DNA of 64,000 bases from Strongylocentrotus purpuratus. Taxonomy: Eukaryota > Echinodermata > Echinoidea > Camarodonta > Strongylocentrotidae. The notes under the pieces were generated by a model. It was not told where the DNA came from. It saw only the letters and a list, made by a program, of their open reading frames with translations, and did no database searches. The translations under genes and the position numbers were made by a program. This document shows positions 45,301 through 55,309 of this stretch, piece by piece. The DNA is taken from contig NW_022145613.1 of the NCBI RefSeq assembly GCF_000002235.5, positions 10,416,429-10,480,428 on the forward strand, read 5' to 3'. The stretch's first letter is position 1. The number at the start of each line of letters is the position of its first letter.

Positions 45301-46606
45301 GTCTGTTGTCGGTCTGTTGCCGGTTTGTTGCCGGTCTGTTTTCGGTCTGTTGTCGGTCTGTTGCCGGTTTGTTGCCGGTCTGTTGTCGGTTTGTTGTCGG
45401 TTTGTTGCCGGTCTGTTGTTGGTCTGTTGTTGGTCTGTTGTCGGTCTGTTGTCGGTCTGTTGCCGGTCTGTTGTCGGTCTGTTGCCGGTCTGTTGTCGGT
45501 CTGTTGTCGGTTTGTTGCCGGTCTGTTGTCGGTCTGTTTTCGGTCTGTTGTCGGTCTGTTGTTGGTCTGTTGCCGGTCTGTTGTCGGTCTGTTGTCGGTC
45601 TGTTGCTGGTCTTTTGCCGGTCTGTTGCCGGTCTGTTGTCGGTCTGTTGTCGGTCTGTTGTCGGTCTGGTGTAGATCCGGTGTCGATCTTGTTGGTATGA
45701 CTTTAATAGGTATACATGTATGTGTGTCATTGGCATGATGCACGAGACAAAAAAAGGTTTACAATACATGGAACATAGAATTTGTAATCAAATTTACGAC
45801 AGATCACAAAAATTGAAATCACTCAACGGTTATAAGCAAGCTGATTCTTCGCACACATGAATTCAAACCAATCGTCAATTTAAGAAAACCAAAAAACAAC
45901 TTGAATTATAAATCGTTTTTTGTTAACGTAACATTGGGATTGGCATAGTACTTCCTATCTGCTCATTTATTATTGTTACTATGTTTTGTTCTTCTTCTTA
46001 ACATTAGTAACTGAAAAATGAAGTTAATAACCAGTAGGGGAGCTGTTTGTGAGACATTCTAAAAACTTGAATATTACTTTTTTTGAATAGCAATGTTTCA
46101 TATAATGCGTAGTAAAGATATGGTAAAGTATTAGAAGATAGACATTTCATGCTTACTTGGAAAAAGCATAGTGCGCTTAGGGTGACCAGCATCCAGGGCG
46201 CCGTGTTGAATCGTTGAAGACACTGCGGCTGCCACCGGCCCCAACCCCATATTAAGGTCCCCATATCTGGACCTAGATTCAGCTTCTCACAAGTGCCGCC
46301 TCCTCCTTCTCCCGTTCCATCTCTGCATGCTACGGCATCTCCTCCTCCTTCTCCTCCTCCTCCTTCTTCATCTCCTTCCAGCTCTCTTCTATCATTCCCT
46401 CCATTCATCATCATCATCTTATCACCCGCACGACCATCTTCACTCGCACTGCATTCCATCGTTGCCATGGTTTCGGGATGAACCACCTCCATCTCATAAC
46501 TTGGGAACCGAGCATCACCATCATCACTGGTTGCCACCTCACTGTAACTGCATCTGTCGTTAAGGCCATCCGGCTTGGGGACGGAAGACGACGCGGTGAT
46601 GGTCAT
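33141..46606 (-). CDS. OATP/SLCO-family transporter gene C, complete (10 coding exons, 751 codons), OATP4-like
   Basis: Organic anion transporter of the plasma membrane. Exons: 46157-46606, 42688-43159, 41851-41947, 39230-39351, 38533-38793, 37635-37833, 35382-35547, 34881-35053, 34456-34520, 33141-33391. All GT-AG joins give one open frame; intron phases are 0,1,2,1,1,2,0,2,1, equal to gene B except that B's second intron is missing. The lead-in GWGRWQPQCLQRFNT and the SIERRFKLRS loop resemble the vertebrate OATP4 branch, from memory of the family, so subfamily is tentative. WVGAWWIGY precedes helix 6 and a Kazal-like domain lies between helices 9 and 10. The N-terminus is long (~150 residues before helix 1 ends) with poly-Met, Glu and Gly stretches. 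An acceptor 10 bp before the ATG implies at least one 5' non-coding exon upstream. Confidence 0.95.
34288..34412 (+). repeat. Dispersed repeat, copy 1 (gene C intron 9)
   Basis: Shares GTTATCAGTGTCTGTGATATG, AAGTGCCTCAAAA-like and CAATAGACTGTAGTGTTAT blocks in the same order with 58529-58680. Element type unknown. Confidence 0.65.
34456..34520 (-). CDS. Gene C exon 9 (mini-exon)
   Basis: 65 bp encoding CVPDSQRPMALGVQSMIGRC. Phase 2 in, phase 1 out; counterpart of gene B exon 10. Confidence 0.9.
34881..35053 (-). CDS. Gene C exon 8 (end of Cys-rich loop, helix 10)
   Basis: Starts TYSNCSCVEY, then a KCNSDC pair and helix 10 (VFVALLIVLLVVTFMPMVP). Phase 0 in, phase 2 out. The loop is about 30 residues shorter than in gene B. 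Confidence 0.92.
35382..35547 (-). CDS. Gene C exon 7 (Kazal-like domain)
   Basis: Cysteine pattern CNSGCLCSTNQYIPVC...FFSPCHAGC with an Asn-Leu-Thr glycosylation site just before it. Same length (166 bp) and phases as gene B exon 8. Confidence 0.94.
35700..37095. repeat. 35-bp minisatellite, about 40 units (gene C intron 6)
   Basis: Consensus unit: TGCCGAAACCTCGTCAACT followed by TGTCCTCTTAAATCGG. Units vary by substitutions and small indels, and decayed units continue to about 37450. A 139-bp block of four variant units is repeated nearly exactly (from 36684 and again from 36823), showing recent higher-order duplication. Confidence 0.95.
37635..37833 (-). CDS. Gene C exon 6 (helices 8-9)
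   Basis: Encodes GGVLGVLFGGWIIRRFRLR and the following helix (LCLILTVITTITLPAMF). Phase 1 in, phase 2 out. Confidence 0.93.
38178..38503 (-). mobile_element. tRNA-derived SINE with (ATT)n tail (gene C intron 5)
   Basis: On the minus strand a tRNA-like head (TATAGTGGTTTATTC A box; GGGTTCGAATCCC B box) is followed by CATTAATCCACAT and, after the body, an (ATT)n run at 38178-38310 as the 3' tail. Confidence 0.72.
38533..38793 (-). CDS. Gene C exon 5 (cytosolic loop, helix 7)
   Basis: Charged linker (KIRSEKECQAH), then LRAIKYLFVNPTFMCITLAG and helix 7, ending ATTIVG across the junction. Phase 1 on both sides. Confidence 0.93.
39230..39351 (-). CDS. Gene C exon 4 (family signature, helix 6)
   Basis: Encodes AELTDEDPGWVGAWWIGYV and helix 6 ending GAFPRELP. 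Acceptor CAG|GGCGGAGC, donor CCA|GTAAGT. Three degenerate copies of its first half lie upstream in the intron. Confidence 0.93.
39405..39915 (-). pseudogene. Three degenerate pseudo-exon copies of gene C exon 4
   Basis: Within intron 3, segments at 39405-39475, 39751-39811 and 39845-39915 resemble the 5' half of exon 4 plus its upstream intron. They read LIDEDAERVGHG, ADLNGEDPGLV and GRSLYTDE/GLEGAW against the true LTDEDPGWVGAW. The third keeps an exact acceptor and first ten exon bases (CAG|GGCGGAGCTT) but meets a TGA six codons later. The second has a stop and a lost acceptor. The first has an insertion. None has a matching donor, so they look like dead internal duplications. Confidence 0.65.
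39628..39752. repeat. Tandem ~64-bp duplication
   Basis: Two adjacent copies share GCCATGTTGTGACC and AAGTTGGCCAAACTCTGTGT; they lie among the exon 4 pseudo-copies. Confidence 0.85.
39978..40046 (-). mobile_element. Truncated repeat end with CAGTGGCGTAGCTAC signature
   Basis: The minus strand begins CAGTGGCGTAGCTACATGG and runs into poly-G within ~70 bp. Similar ends occur near 3775, 5175, 40660, 51970, 61040 and 61635, so it belongs to an abundant family. Confidence 0.5.
41851..41947 (-). CDS. Gene C exon 3 (helix 5)
   Basis: 97 bp encoding GIFYAVSTLGPAVGYLVAG onward to SLPE. Phase 1 in, phase 2 out; counterpart of gene B exon 4. Confidence 0.92.
42688..43159 (-). CDS. Gene C exon 2 (helices 1-4)
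   Basis: Begins GMVNSGFTGSNATSIERRF directly after exon 1, covers helices 2 and 3 (FALPHF) and runs without interruption through helix 4 (VYTLGVAILDES). Equals exons 2 and 3 of gene B together. Phase 1 out. Confidence 0.94.
43622..44425. repeat. Duplicated ~80-bp segment and T/G low-complexity (gene C intron 1)
   Basis: CGGAAACCTACTTTCG plus the following ~65 bp occurs at 43622-43705 and, diverged, at 44347-44425. Between them lies a (TTTA)n/poly-T block ending in poly-G at 43990-44097. Confidence 0.65.
45145..45668. repeat. 11-bp minisatellite, ~47 units (gene C intron 1)
   Basis: Units of TCTGTTGTCGG with a few recurring variants (TCTGTTGCCGG, TCTGTTTTCGG, TTTGTTGCCGG, TCTGTTGTTGG). Neither strand contains stop codons in the common units, so long open frames run through several frames. 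It lies about 490 bp downstream of the exon 1 donor. Confidence 0.96.
46157..46606 (-). CDS. Gene C exon 1 (N-terminus, helix 1 start)
   Basis: 150 codons from the ATG at 46606-46604, low-complexity Gly/Glu-rich in the middle, ending RFNTAPWMLVTLSALCFFQ. Donor CAA|GTAAGC, phase 0. TTTCACTTCAG ending at 46617 is a likely acceptor, so translation starts 10 bp into this exon. Confidence 0.92.
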
Positions 46607-47797
46607 CTTGATAGAGCTGAAGTGAAAGTAAGATAGTAGAAGAATAAGTTCTGATGGGAATCTTATGTTCTCTGTAGATTTCTAACCTGCACACCTGCTG
46701 AAGTGAAAATGAAATACTTATAAGAATAAGCCAGGATGAGAAAACGTTCTGGAAATTTCCATGGTGAGTTAATATTCTCAGATGTTTCTGGTAATTCCGT
46801 GTGGCAGTTTTATTGAATGCTGTACTCTTTTCGTCGAAGGATTTCGCTTATGGGTCACTGAAGTGAATTAAGGAAAAAGTAATAACAAAGGAAAGAGATG
46901 ATAATGAAATTAAATTGCAACATTCTGATGAGTCGAGAACAGTACCGGCGAGAGGCTTCCTTGTGTTTGGTTAACAATACTTGAGGAATAAATGAGCAGA
47001 CTTGCTGCCTTCCGGGACTCTTCCGGGACAAGGCCTGTGGATGTATTGTAGATAGATGCAAGATTCAGATCCGTGTCTATACGGTTTAGAATGCAACGAA
47101 TCGTTTAAACCGCTGGCTCATGGCAAAGATATCAACGATTAAACCACGGGCTTGGGTTGAAGCATGGTTGAAGCTCATGCAGGCTGATCCTTCCCACTAA
47201 TTAGTGGCGAGTTATCAATATCACTAACGCACATGTTGCAGAGGTTATTGCCTTCGAACATGAAGCTGCTGTGTCAGCTTTCAGGTCGTCAGGACCTAAC
47301 CATTATTCTAGATCCAAAAAACATAAATGACCTTTTCCAATCCAACCCAATTCACGGAGTCTTTGCTTTAGCGCCTTTTCATTGCAGCTACAAATCGCTT
47401 CGAAATTTGCTCTACAGCGTAGAATAAGGACCACTCACATGCCTTAAACAAATATTAAAAACACTTTAAGTTGAGACAATGTAATCATAAAGCAATTCAT
47501 ACTCTCACGGCGACAGCAAAAGTGTGTCTTCAAATGCTTTGTTGACCGGTCCACAGATGTAACAGGGTGGTGGGTAGCTTACTTTTTCCAAAGCCTTGCA
47601 GCTACAGTGACTGGAAAACAATGTTTTCAGCACGTTCCTTGGAGAGCGACTGAGTCTACTATACAGACGATGAAGAGCGAGTTTTTTTAAAGATCCATTA
47701 TTTTGTGAGAGAGTAAGAGAGTGATTTCAGACAGAGAAATTGTAAAGGGGAAGGGGTGCAACTCTGTCCACATGCATACATTTATAAATCTGGCAAC

Positions 47798-47955
47798 CTG
47801 GGCCCCATTTCACAAAACTTGTCATCAGTGACAAATTACAGACTTTAATATAAGCTAGGGAAACCCGCTTGCTTCTGATTGGTTTAGTATCGGCACATTT
47901 GTCACTGATTGTTGTCATTTGTCATTGAAAAAAGGCTTTGTGAAACGGGTCCCAG
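47798..47955. mobile_element. 158-bp MITE with CTGGGCCCC ends
   Basis: CTGGGCCCCATTTCACAAA at the left and TTTGTGAAACGGGTCCCAG at the right are inverted. Internal TTTGTCACTGATTG/CATCAGTGACAAA blocks also pair. Non-coding. Confidence 0.75.
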
Positions 47956-49625
47956 CTTTTACCGAATTCGGCGACAAATTAAATTCGAGGACTAGTCAAA
48001 CATAGTTTTGTCATCTTAACTCTTGTTATTCTAGGGTTTTGAATTTGTGTTTGATTGTTTTGTTTCGTTTAGGTTTCCTTCCTTTTCGAGAGGCGCGTTG
48101 TAGTCAGTCATGCCAATCCTTCCACATACAGGTATAATACCTCTTGCGACAGATCTGCACACGAATGTGACTACTTTAAGGGGTGGAATGCCAATATTTG
48201 TCTATCTAAGTTGTTGACTTCACTTGAGACATACATAAACAAATAATCCCTAAACAACCAAAAGTTATGCTACAACGTGAACATTTCACCGGCATTATTT
48301 TGACGAAATGTAGTATCGTTTTCCAAAGCTGCGCATATTTTAACTGTAATCTGGTCACGGCCAATTTTCACACGGACCCGCAAATGTTATTTATTATTTA
48401 TTTGTTGGTTAATTTGTTATCTTGGTCGAACCCTTTTTCCTCTTCCCAACCCCATCCTATTTAAATAGACTTTTGACGTTGTTGCATTCACATTTGCACT
48501 CTTTTTCCATGATCTTTTTCGTCCTTTCAATAGTCCTCCATTCTTTATCTTCTTCGTTCTCTTCTTTCTCTTTGCCTTTGTCCAAAAGCTTTTTTTCCAT
48601 CAATCATCCAAAAACATTGTCATGGCGCACGGCAATTAGGAGATCTCCTTGCATGATTCAAAAGTTGGATTCCACTTTTCGGATCCAGAGACACCATAAC
48701 TGAATATTCTATCGAATATGCCCTACACCTCGCGTCCATTATTGTGACCATACAGACAAACTTTTGATGACTTTTCCCATTAAAATCACAATACTATTTT
48801 TGTTTACGTTCGGGTGGCCTCAGTGACTATATTTGGTCGTGAATAGAACATGAATAGCCTTGTTCTTACCATATTTGGTCAGTGATGACAAAGGTCTAGT
48901 TTATAACTCAGGGAATTAGAGAGACACAAGTCAGTGCATTCGTTGGGTTAGTGATGAGTATCTCTAAAGCAGTGATGAGACTAATTCAATTTCAACAGAA
49001 GAGAAAGGCACGTGCTCAATTATGTTTTTGAGCGGTTTCACATGTGAAAATGTCCTGGAGAAGCCGTTTATATATATACAAATAAAGTTGAGTTAAACAA
49101 AGCGCTTGTCTACATACTTACAGCTGAAACGATTTATCAAAAAAAACAAAAAACATAAGCAGAACAAAAAGAGAAACAAATAAAAACAAAACAGAGAAAT
49201 AAATTAAAGAATATAGAGAACGTGCTATTGAGTCAACCGAAATATTTTTTTTCGGGGGTTGGGAGACCAATATCACATTGATTTTCAATTATTAATATTA
49301 ACTGTGGTTAACAAGCCGGTCCATTATAAAGATAATAGGCCGGGGGGGGGGGCAAACATATTTATCGAAAGTGTATAGGATTCACTGTCAAATTAAACTC
49401 CATGATGAAACTAGAGAGAAGACATAAAAACAAACGACTAAACAAACAAAACAAAAACAAATAAATAGCTACCTTCAACCTGCTCAGTTATTGTGGAGCT
49501 AATTGTCCCCAAAATGTCCGCCTTGCAGAAGTGTGCACATGTTGAGGCACGGGGAAATGATTTGTTTTTATATACTAGTCCAAAGGACCTGTTTCATAAA
49601 ACTTGTTATCAACAACAGGCGCTAT

Positions 49626-49808
49626 TCAGATAATACAGATAATAATAATACTACTCATACCCAGTTTTTATATGGCGCTTATTACAATCACTAAGCGCTT
49701 CCATTACGGCGCTCTAGGTTTCCAAAGAAATGAATTCCTGCCAGGTACCCATTTATTTACATCACCTGGGTTGAGTGTGGCAAATGTAGATCAATGTCTG
49801 CCTGGTGA
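49626..49808 (-). mobile_element. SINE-related segment with AAGCGCCATATAA tail
   Basis: The minus strand carries CATTGATCTACATTTGCCACAC and AAATGGGTACC, as in the SINE at 50741-50985, but continues into a different tail with GCGCTTAGTGATTGTAATAAGC and an (AAT) run. Confidence 0.55.
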
Positions 49809-50566
49809 CATGAGACCCTTACTGAGAATTACTGGCACCAGTCTTATATGGTTGAACGCATCAGAATATAGATGGATTTATCAAATTGTCTTTTTCCTAA
49901 AACGCTGATACGGTTTCATGAGGAAACCATCTATCATTCAATATTTCATCCTCGAATGTGGATAGAATTACCTGTCGATGTCTTTTTGAAAACGACGTCC
50001 TTAATAACCTATGCATGATGAATTGTATCATGATATGAAATCTAATGTGGATGTGTAAAGCCTGTATTATAAGACCCGCCTACGATCTGATTTTCGAAGA
50101 AATCACGGATACATTAGCTACGGAAATTTAAACTAACATAATCCCCTAAATTGACGTTCCACATAATGGTAAGAATACTATAAAACGAGCTGTTAGTGCA
50201 TTGTAAGCTTCTTTTCGGAGTAAAGACAAAATCGGCTCTTAACCGTAGACAAACGCTCGACTGGTCTGAGGTCACTTCGAGTCTGAGCAGATTTTTTTTT
50301 CTTCTTCCATTTTTAACACGTAACCGCTAGTTTTCTAATACACAAGTCTGAATTACCTTCAACGAGTCTCGCCTCAACCAAAATTCCATTATTAGGTCAA
50401 ATGAAGTTTATTCCTAGTTTCGGCCCGCCTCGATTTTTGTGATATATTGTTCTAAAGAGAAGGTAAATAGCAATTTGTGGACATCGAAACAGATAACAAC
50501 AATCATTAAATCAAATAATATATTTTCAATTTGTTTCGAGCCCCTGAAGTGCATGATGAAAGTAAA

Positions 50567-50739
50567 TGGCCCGAATTCACAAAGGAGGTATGTCGACAAA
50601 CCTAGGTTTTCGTGCGTCGTATGACGCGTTTCGACGGGTTTTTACAAACCAGGTTTGTAAAAAAAAACGCGTCAAAACGCGTCATATGACGTACATAAAC
50701 CTAGGTTTGTCGACAAACCTCCTTCGTGAGTTCGGGCCA
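50567..50739. mobile_element. Hairpin MITE, TGGCCCGAATTCAC family, copy 1
   Basis: Inverted ends TGGCCCGAATTCACAAAGGAGG and CCTCCTTCGTGAGTTCGGGCCA enclose further paired blocks (GTCGACAAACCTAGG, ACGCGTCATATGACG), so almost the whole 173 bp can fold back. A SINE abuts its right end. Confidence 0.85.
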
Positions 50740-50740
50740 A

Positions 50741-50985
50741 TGCGTTGTGGTCCAGTGGATGAGTCTCCGGATTGTGAACCACGAGGTGCGGGGTTCGAAT
50801 CCCTGTCGCAGCATTTATATCTTTTGGCAAGACATTAATCTACATTTGCAACACACGACCCAGTGAGGTAAATGGGTACCCGGTAACAAGAATTTGAGTG
50901 TCTTTTCATGGTAGCTCGGCTAAAGCCGGGGTAATAATATGATTGCAGGAGCCCTCAGGGAAAATAGTATTAATATTAGTGAGGC
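50741..50985 (+). mobile_element. tRNA-derived SINE, full-length copy
   Basis: The tRNA-like head has A box TGGTCCAGTGGATGAG and B box GGGGTTCGAATCCC. The body contains CATTAATCTACATTTGC and AAATGGGTACC, and the 3' module is AGCTCGGCTAAAGCCGGGG. Same order as the minus-strand copy at 29090-29345. Confidence 0.78.
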
Positions 50986-51385
50986 CACCCTGGGTAAACA
51001 AGATATATTCGTATGAATTGTATTAATGCAATTAAATAAGAATAGTGTTAAATTTCATCCAATGGCCTTTTCATGTACAAAAAATATAAAATATCAAACA
51101 ACATCGATCTTTCCCCTCCTCATTTTGTGAAAAATCCGGACGAGAAAAAAAAAAAAATCATTATTATTTGGCCTTAAAGTGTCAGAAATCGATAATTTAG
51201 TCTTTGCATAACCCCGCTCTCATAGTGCAAATAATATGTCTATCTAATCTAAAGAATTTGACCTTACCATAGATAGGTAAGGTCAAATTATTTTCAAAAC
51301 TCCAAATAAAGGGATACAGAGCACAGTTGTCCGTATATTTGACTAATTAGATCACATTTAACAAATGTAAGACCTCAGAATTATC

Positions 51386-51538
51386 GGCCCGAATTCACAA
51401 AGCAAGGTTTGAGCTCAAACCTACTTTTGTTTCGCCAAACCTCCTTTTGTTCTTTACAAACCAGGTTTGTAAAAAACGCGTAAAACGCGTCATATGACGT
51501 ACGAAAACCAAGGTTTGTCGACAAACCTCCTTTGTGAA
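51386..51538. mobile_element. Hairpin MITE, TGGCCCGAATTCAC family, copy 2
   Basis: Same left end and internal blocks (ACAAACCAGGTTTGTAAAAA, ACGCGTCATATGACGTACG) as 50567-50739, but the right terminal GTTCGGGCCA is missing after CCTCCTTTGTGAA. Confidence 0.82.
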
Positions 51539-52756
51539 AGTCAGACAGACAGATAGAAAAAAAGAAAGAAAGAAAGAAACAGCCAAACAAACAAAAAGAA
51601 AAAGAGAAAGAAAGAAAGAAAGAATGAGAAGAAAAAAAAGGTGTAGCCTGTGATCCCCTTTCTCCCTATCATGGGAAGATTATCTTTAGTTAGGGTCATG
51701 AACAGATGTGATATACATTCTGACAGAATCAAACAAAACATATTCAAGAATCTAAAGAATTGCCCCCAACGAACTTATTCAAGACTGAAAATGAATAACA
51801 TGTGTCAATTTGTGCCGAACAGCTTTGGTAGGAAATAAATGGTGGCTGAGGAATGACCCGGTTGAGTAGCACGCCGTCTCTAAGTATATCTGTACTTTCC
51901 TGCATCAAATAAACCTATCATTATGATACGCAATAACTCAGGCCAGTTTCTCTCCAACTGCAGTCCCGTGCAAGGGCGGATCCAGCCGGTGGCGGGGGTG
52001 GGGGCCCAGGTTGGGGCCCAATTCCTGAGAAAATATTTAGCGGGGAATCAACCAGCCGGAGAATAAGCGGGGAGGGGAAGGGGGGGGGGGGGGGGTGGAG
52101 GGTGCGGAGCACTATTTTTTTTTATTAGCTCAACGGGGGGGGGGGGGGGTTAGGCCCCCCTCTAATTGACAGTACTGTATATACATTCTGAAAATACAAG
52201 CTGGATAATTAATCCATAAGACTTTACGAATACTGTGATTGTTAAGAAATTCACTTAACATTTTCCCTCTTGTTGCGATATTACCTATAACTTTGGTGAT
52301 GCTGGGAGTTTATTTGTATAATTTTGTTTGTGTGTGTACAAAACTGATGGAGAGATATAGCTCTCGAAAACAATCACACCTTTAAAACACTTGACAACTT
52401 CCTTATCCTTAATCTTTTTTTTTTCTCTCCAAAATAAATCCTTATCAGATAATTGTTATTAGCTACCGAACTCTTTAACTCTTTTGAATGGTATGAGCAG
52501 ATATGTCATGGACCTGTGGCGCTTGTTATTGATAACTAGTTTTATGAAACAGGGCCTTTGGACTATATTGGTAAATTGAAATCCAGCTCTTTTCTGATTT
52601 TCATTTATTATTAATTCACATTTGCGGAATTGTTTTCAAATCGAATCAAAATAAGAGGGTGACTCTCCTTCATATAGTAATCCGTGAAATAATCTGATTG
52701 AAATACAAGAAACACATTATTGTGAAGAAGTTTTCTGTGTCATCAGACTTAGGAAA

Positions 52757-52868
52757 CACGGCACGGTCTTATAAAACTTATTTGCGACTGACATCGATCG
52801 CAACTATGTACATAAGAGATAGGAGACTTCAAACTTGCGATTGATTCAGATTATAAGACGAGGCCCAG
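52757..52868. mobile_element. Relative of the 14041-14206 MITE
   Basis: Shares the ATGTACATAAGAGATAGGAGAC to AACTTGCGATTGAT stretch in the opposite orientation to the copy in gene B intron 10, with GTCTTATAA/TTATAAGAC inverted ends. Confidence 0.6.
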
Positions 52869-53420
52869 ATCTTCCGTTATTTAGCCAAGACTGTGAAGGT
52901 TTCTGGTTTGATATGTTTGTGGATTTTTAATACATTGGTAATCCCTGTACAGTTTTCTTTGACAAAGAGATAGGATTTAATTTGTCGACGAAACCATGGC
53001 ATGACCATTTGGAGGACGAACTGTTTTATAAAGGTGTTTAAAGTGGATGCACTTATCACTCAACTTTCTTTGCTCGGCTTAAACATTCTTCAGGCTAATT
53101 CGGGAATGAATGTGTGAAGGTATATAAAGTAGATTGTTTGGGAATGGGGAGAGAAAGAGAAAAGGTGAGAAAGGGAAGTAAAATAGGAAAAGGAGAAACA
53201 TGGAGGGAGAAGGGGAGAACGAAAATGCTACGTGAAACGAAAAGATATGGCCTATCCCTTCGTGCTTGCTTCTCCTTAATTCTTTGGTTTTATATTGTAG
53301 TAAGTAATAAGCAAGAATTTGCTTTTTTGCCATCTCTCCCCTACTCGATGGCCTTGTTCTGTTGCAGTTTATCCATACATCATATTATGGGGGTTAATCT
53401 CATTATAGAGTACCGAAGCT

Positions 53421-53655
53421 GTGACGTCATACAAATCTATTTTTAGAATTTCTCAATTTTTTCTTCATATTCCGAAAGAATAGCCAGCGCAACACTGAGT
53501 TCCCATAGGACATATATTCATTCAGATGGTCATATCTCAGCCAATACTTAACATATTCGATTGGTTTTCGACATTTGGACATTATTTTTGATGTTCTTTC
53601 GGAATATGAAGAAAAAATTGAGAAATTCTAAAAATAGATTTTTTGATGACGTCAC
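53421..53655. mobile_element. Foldback element with GTGACGTCAT ends
   Basis: GTGACGTCAT, then AAATCTATTTTTAGAATTTC to TTCATATTCCGAAAGAA, is repeated inversely at the right end, ending GATGACGTCAC. Arms are ~60 bp; the central ~110 bp is unique here. Confidence 0.82.
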
Positions 53656-53686
53656 ACTTCACCACTCTACTGCGCGTGCACACGAG

Positions 53687-53765
53687 GCGTCATTTGCCTG
53701 ACGTATAACTGCGTCATTTGCCTGACGTATAACTGCGTCAACGACTGACGCAGTCTTTGACGCAC
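53687..53765. repeat. 24-bp tandem with CRE-like TGACGT/TGACGCA motifs
   Basis: Two perfect 24-bp units (GCGTCATTTGCCTGACGTAT plus AACT) are followed by GCGTCAACGACTGACGCA. A similar arrangement (GACGTCATTTTGCTGACGTA) recurs at 60228-60268. Regulatory function is not shown. Confidence 0.7.
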
Positions 53766-55309
53766 CACGTGTGAGCGATACCGTACGTACAAAAGTGAAT
53801 ACAAAATAAAATGGAGAGTGCAAAATTGCTTGAGTTACTGGCGTGTGCAACAATGAACCTCTCAGACTTGATTAGAGCAGGTCAGCGGCCGGGCATTACA
53901 GCCTCCCTCTTCCAATGAACTCTTCCCATGACTCAAAAAACACAAAATATTATGTTATGATGCAATGATTATTATTATTCTAAGAGGACTACAAAATTTC
54001 AATGTCGTCGCAGCTCACACGCGATTATTATATACAAAACATCACAATTCACTGTTGCCAATATAAGTATATAATTATATAGCCTTAAGCTATTTCTCAC
54101 TCACCTTAGAACACTTAAGTGCGGTGCACTGACGTTAGCAAATTATTTCCAAATCGAGCTGACAAGCTGAGTGTATAAACGATAAAGTAATTCTCCATAA
54201 AAAAAGTTCAGACAATAATGGAATAAAACAAACCGTCGTAACTAGTTTTTGAAGTTGAAACCAGTCCAATATTCTTTTCTCATAACAATTCAATACTAGT
54301 GGTTTGAGAGAGAGAGAGAATGAGAGAGAGAGAGATGACTGTATAGTGACAGGCAAATGTCGTGTCTAGACGTAGGGTTTCCGTGAACTAAATGAAGAAA
54401 TTTTCCCGTTCATACTTGGTATAAATCTCGACGGAGTAAGAACTGCAGCGAGATAAATAATACACATACAATATTCGATGTCCATACAATGTTTTAATGA
54501 CTCCGTTGAGATATAGCATCCCGAATGGACAGCGAAATCTTGTATTAAAATCTAGAAAACCGACGTCCGGACGCATGCAGCGCTGGAAAGGATGACTCAT
54601 TTCTCCTATAATAACATTATGATTATTCAGTTCTTTGGAAGGGGTTAGAATAAGTTAAATTAATGTGATTTTTGTTAACTTACTCTAAGTTTTTCCACTT
54701 TCATTTTTGGTCAGAACCCGAGAATTGTCAAGACTACAATGAATCGAAGTAGACCTCCCATTTTTGCTCCTTTCAGTTCTTAAAGATAGTTTAACCATGA
54801 TTTAAACAAAAACGCCCGGAGTAGGGTAATGAAATAATGTATTTTTTTTTTTATCGGCCCCTAGGCATTTTTATGGAATGATTCGGACTCGTAAATCTGG
54901 AGCAAAATACTATCGAACATAAATCGGTTATACAAAAAATGAAAACTTGGGATGAAAAATCTGAAATCTGAAAATGCATTATTCACTTTTCATTTATGAT
55001 AAATATCAGATCATATTTAATCAGTCGATTCATTGTGATGACGAGTTGAGACATAAATCGTTGCACATCGGAATATACTAACTGCAATGCGCATATTTAC
55101 TTGTTATACACACCTCCTCTGTATTGTAACTACCGAATAACTGGGTTCATATGGTTATTGGTTGTCTGGTGAAACAAACATTTATCCCCAAGACCATTCT
55201 TTTATGTTCCATTTGCAGGTCAAAAAATGAAAAGGTTAAATTCCACCGGCATTTGAAAAATAACACTATAATTTAGAACTTCCCTCAAAACGAAAGGGCT
55301 TGAAAATTC

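Larger units (their letters stand above)
49577..52563. repeat. Inverted end pair separated by ~3 kb
   Basis: TCCAAAGGACCTGTTTCATA plus ~25 following bases at 49577-49625 recurs as reverse complement at 52512-52563. The interval contains a SINE-like segment, two related MITEs and a SINE, and no transposase. It may be one element split by nested insertions, or two solo ends. Confidence 0.5.

Noticed and set aside
45089..45769. Several overlapping frames of 171-226 codons on both strands
   Set aside because: An 11-bp repeat without stop codons explains all of them; the position is inside gene C intron 1. Kept as a finding, not a gene.
50741..50815. tRNA gene (His-like anticodon loop)
   Set aside because: A and B boxes are present, but acceptor and anticodon stems do not pair properly and the sequence continues into a SINE body shared with another copy.
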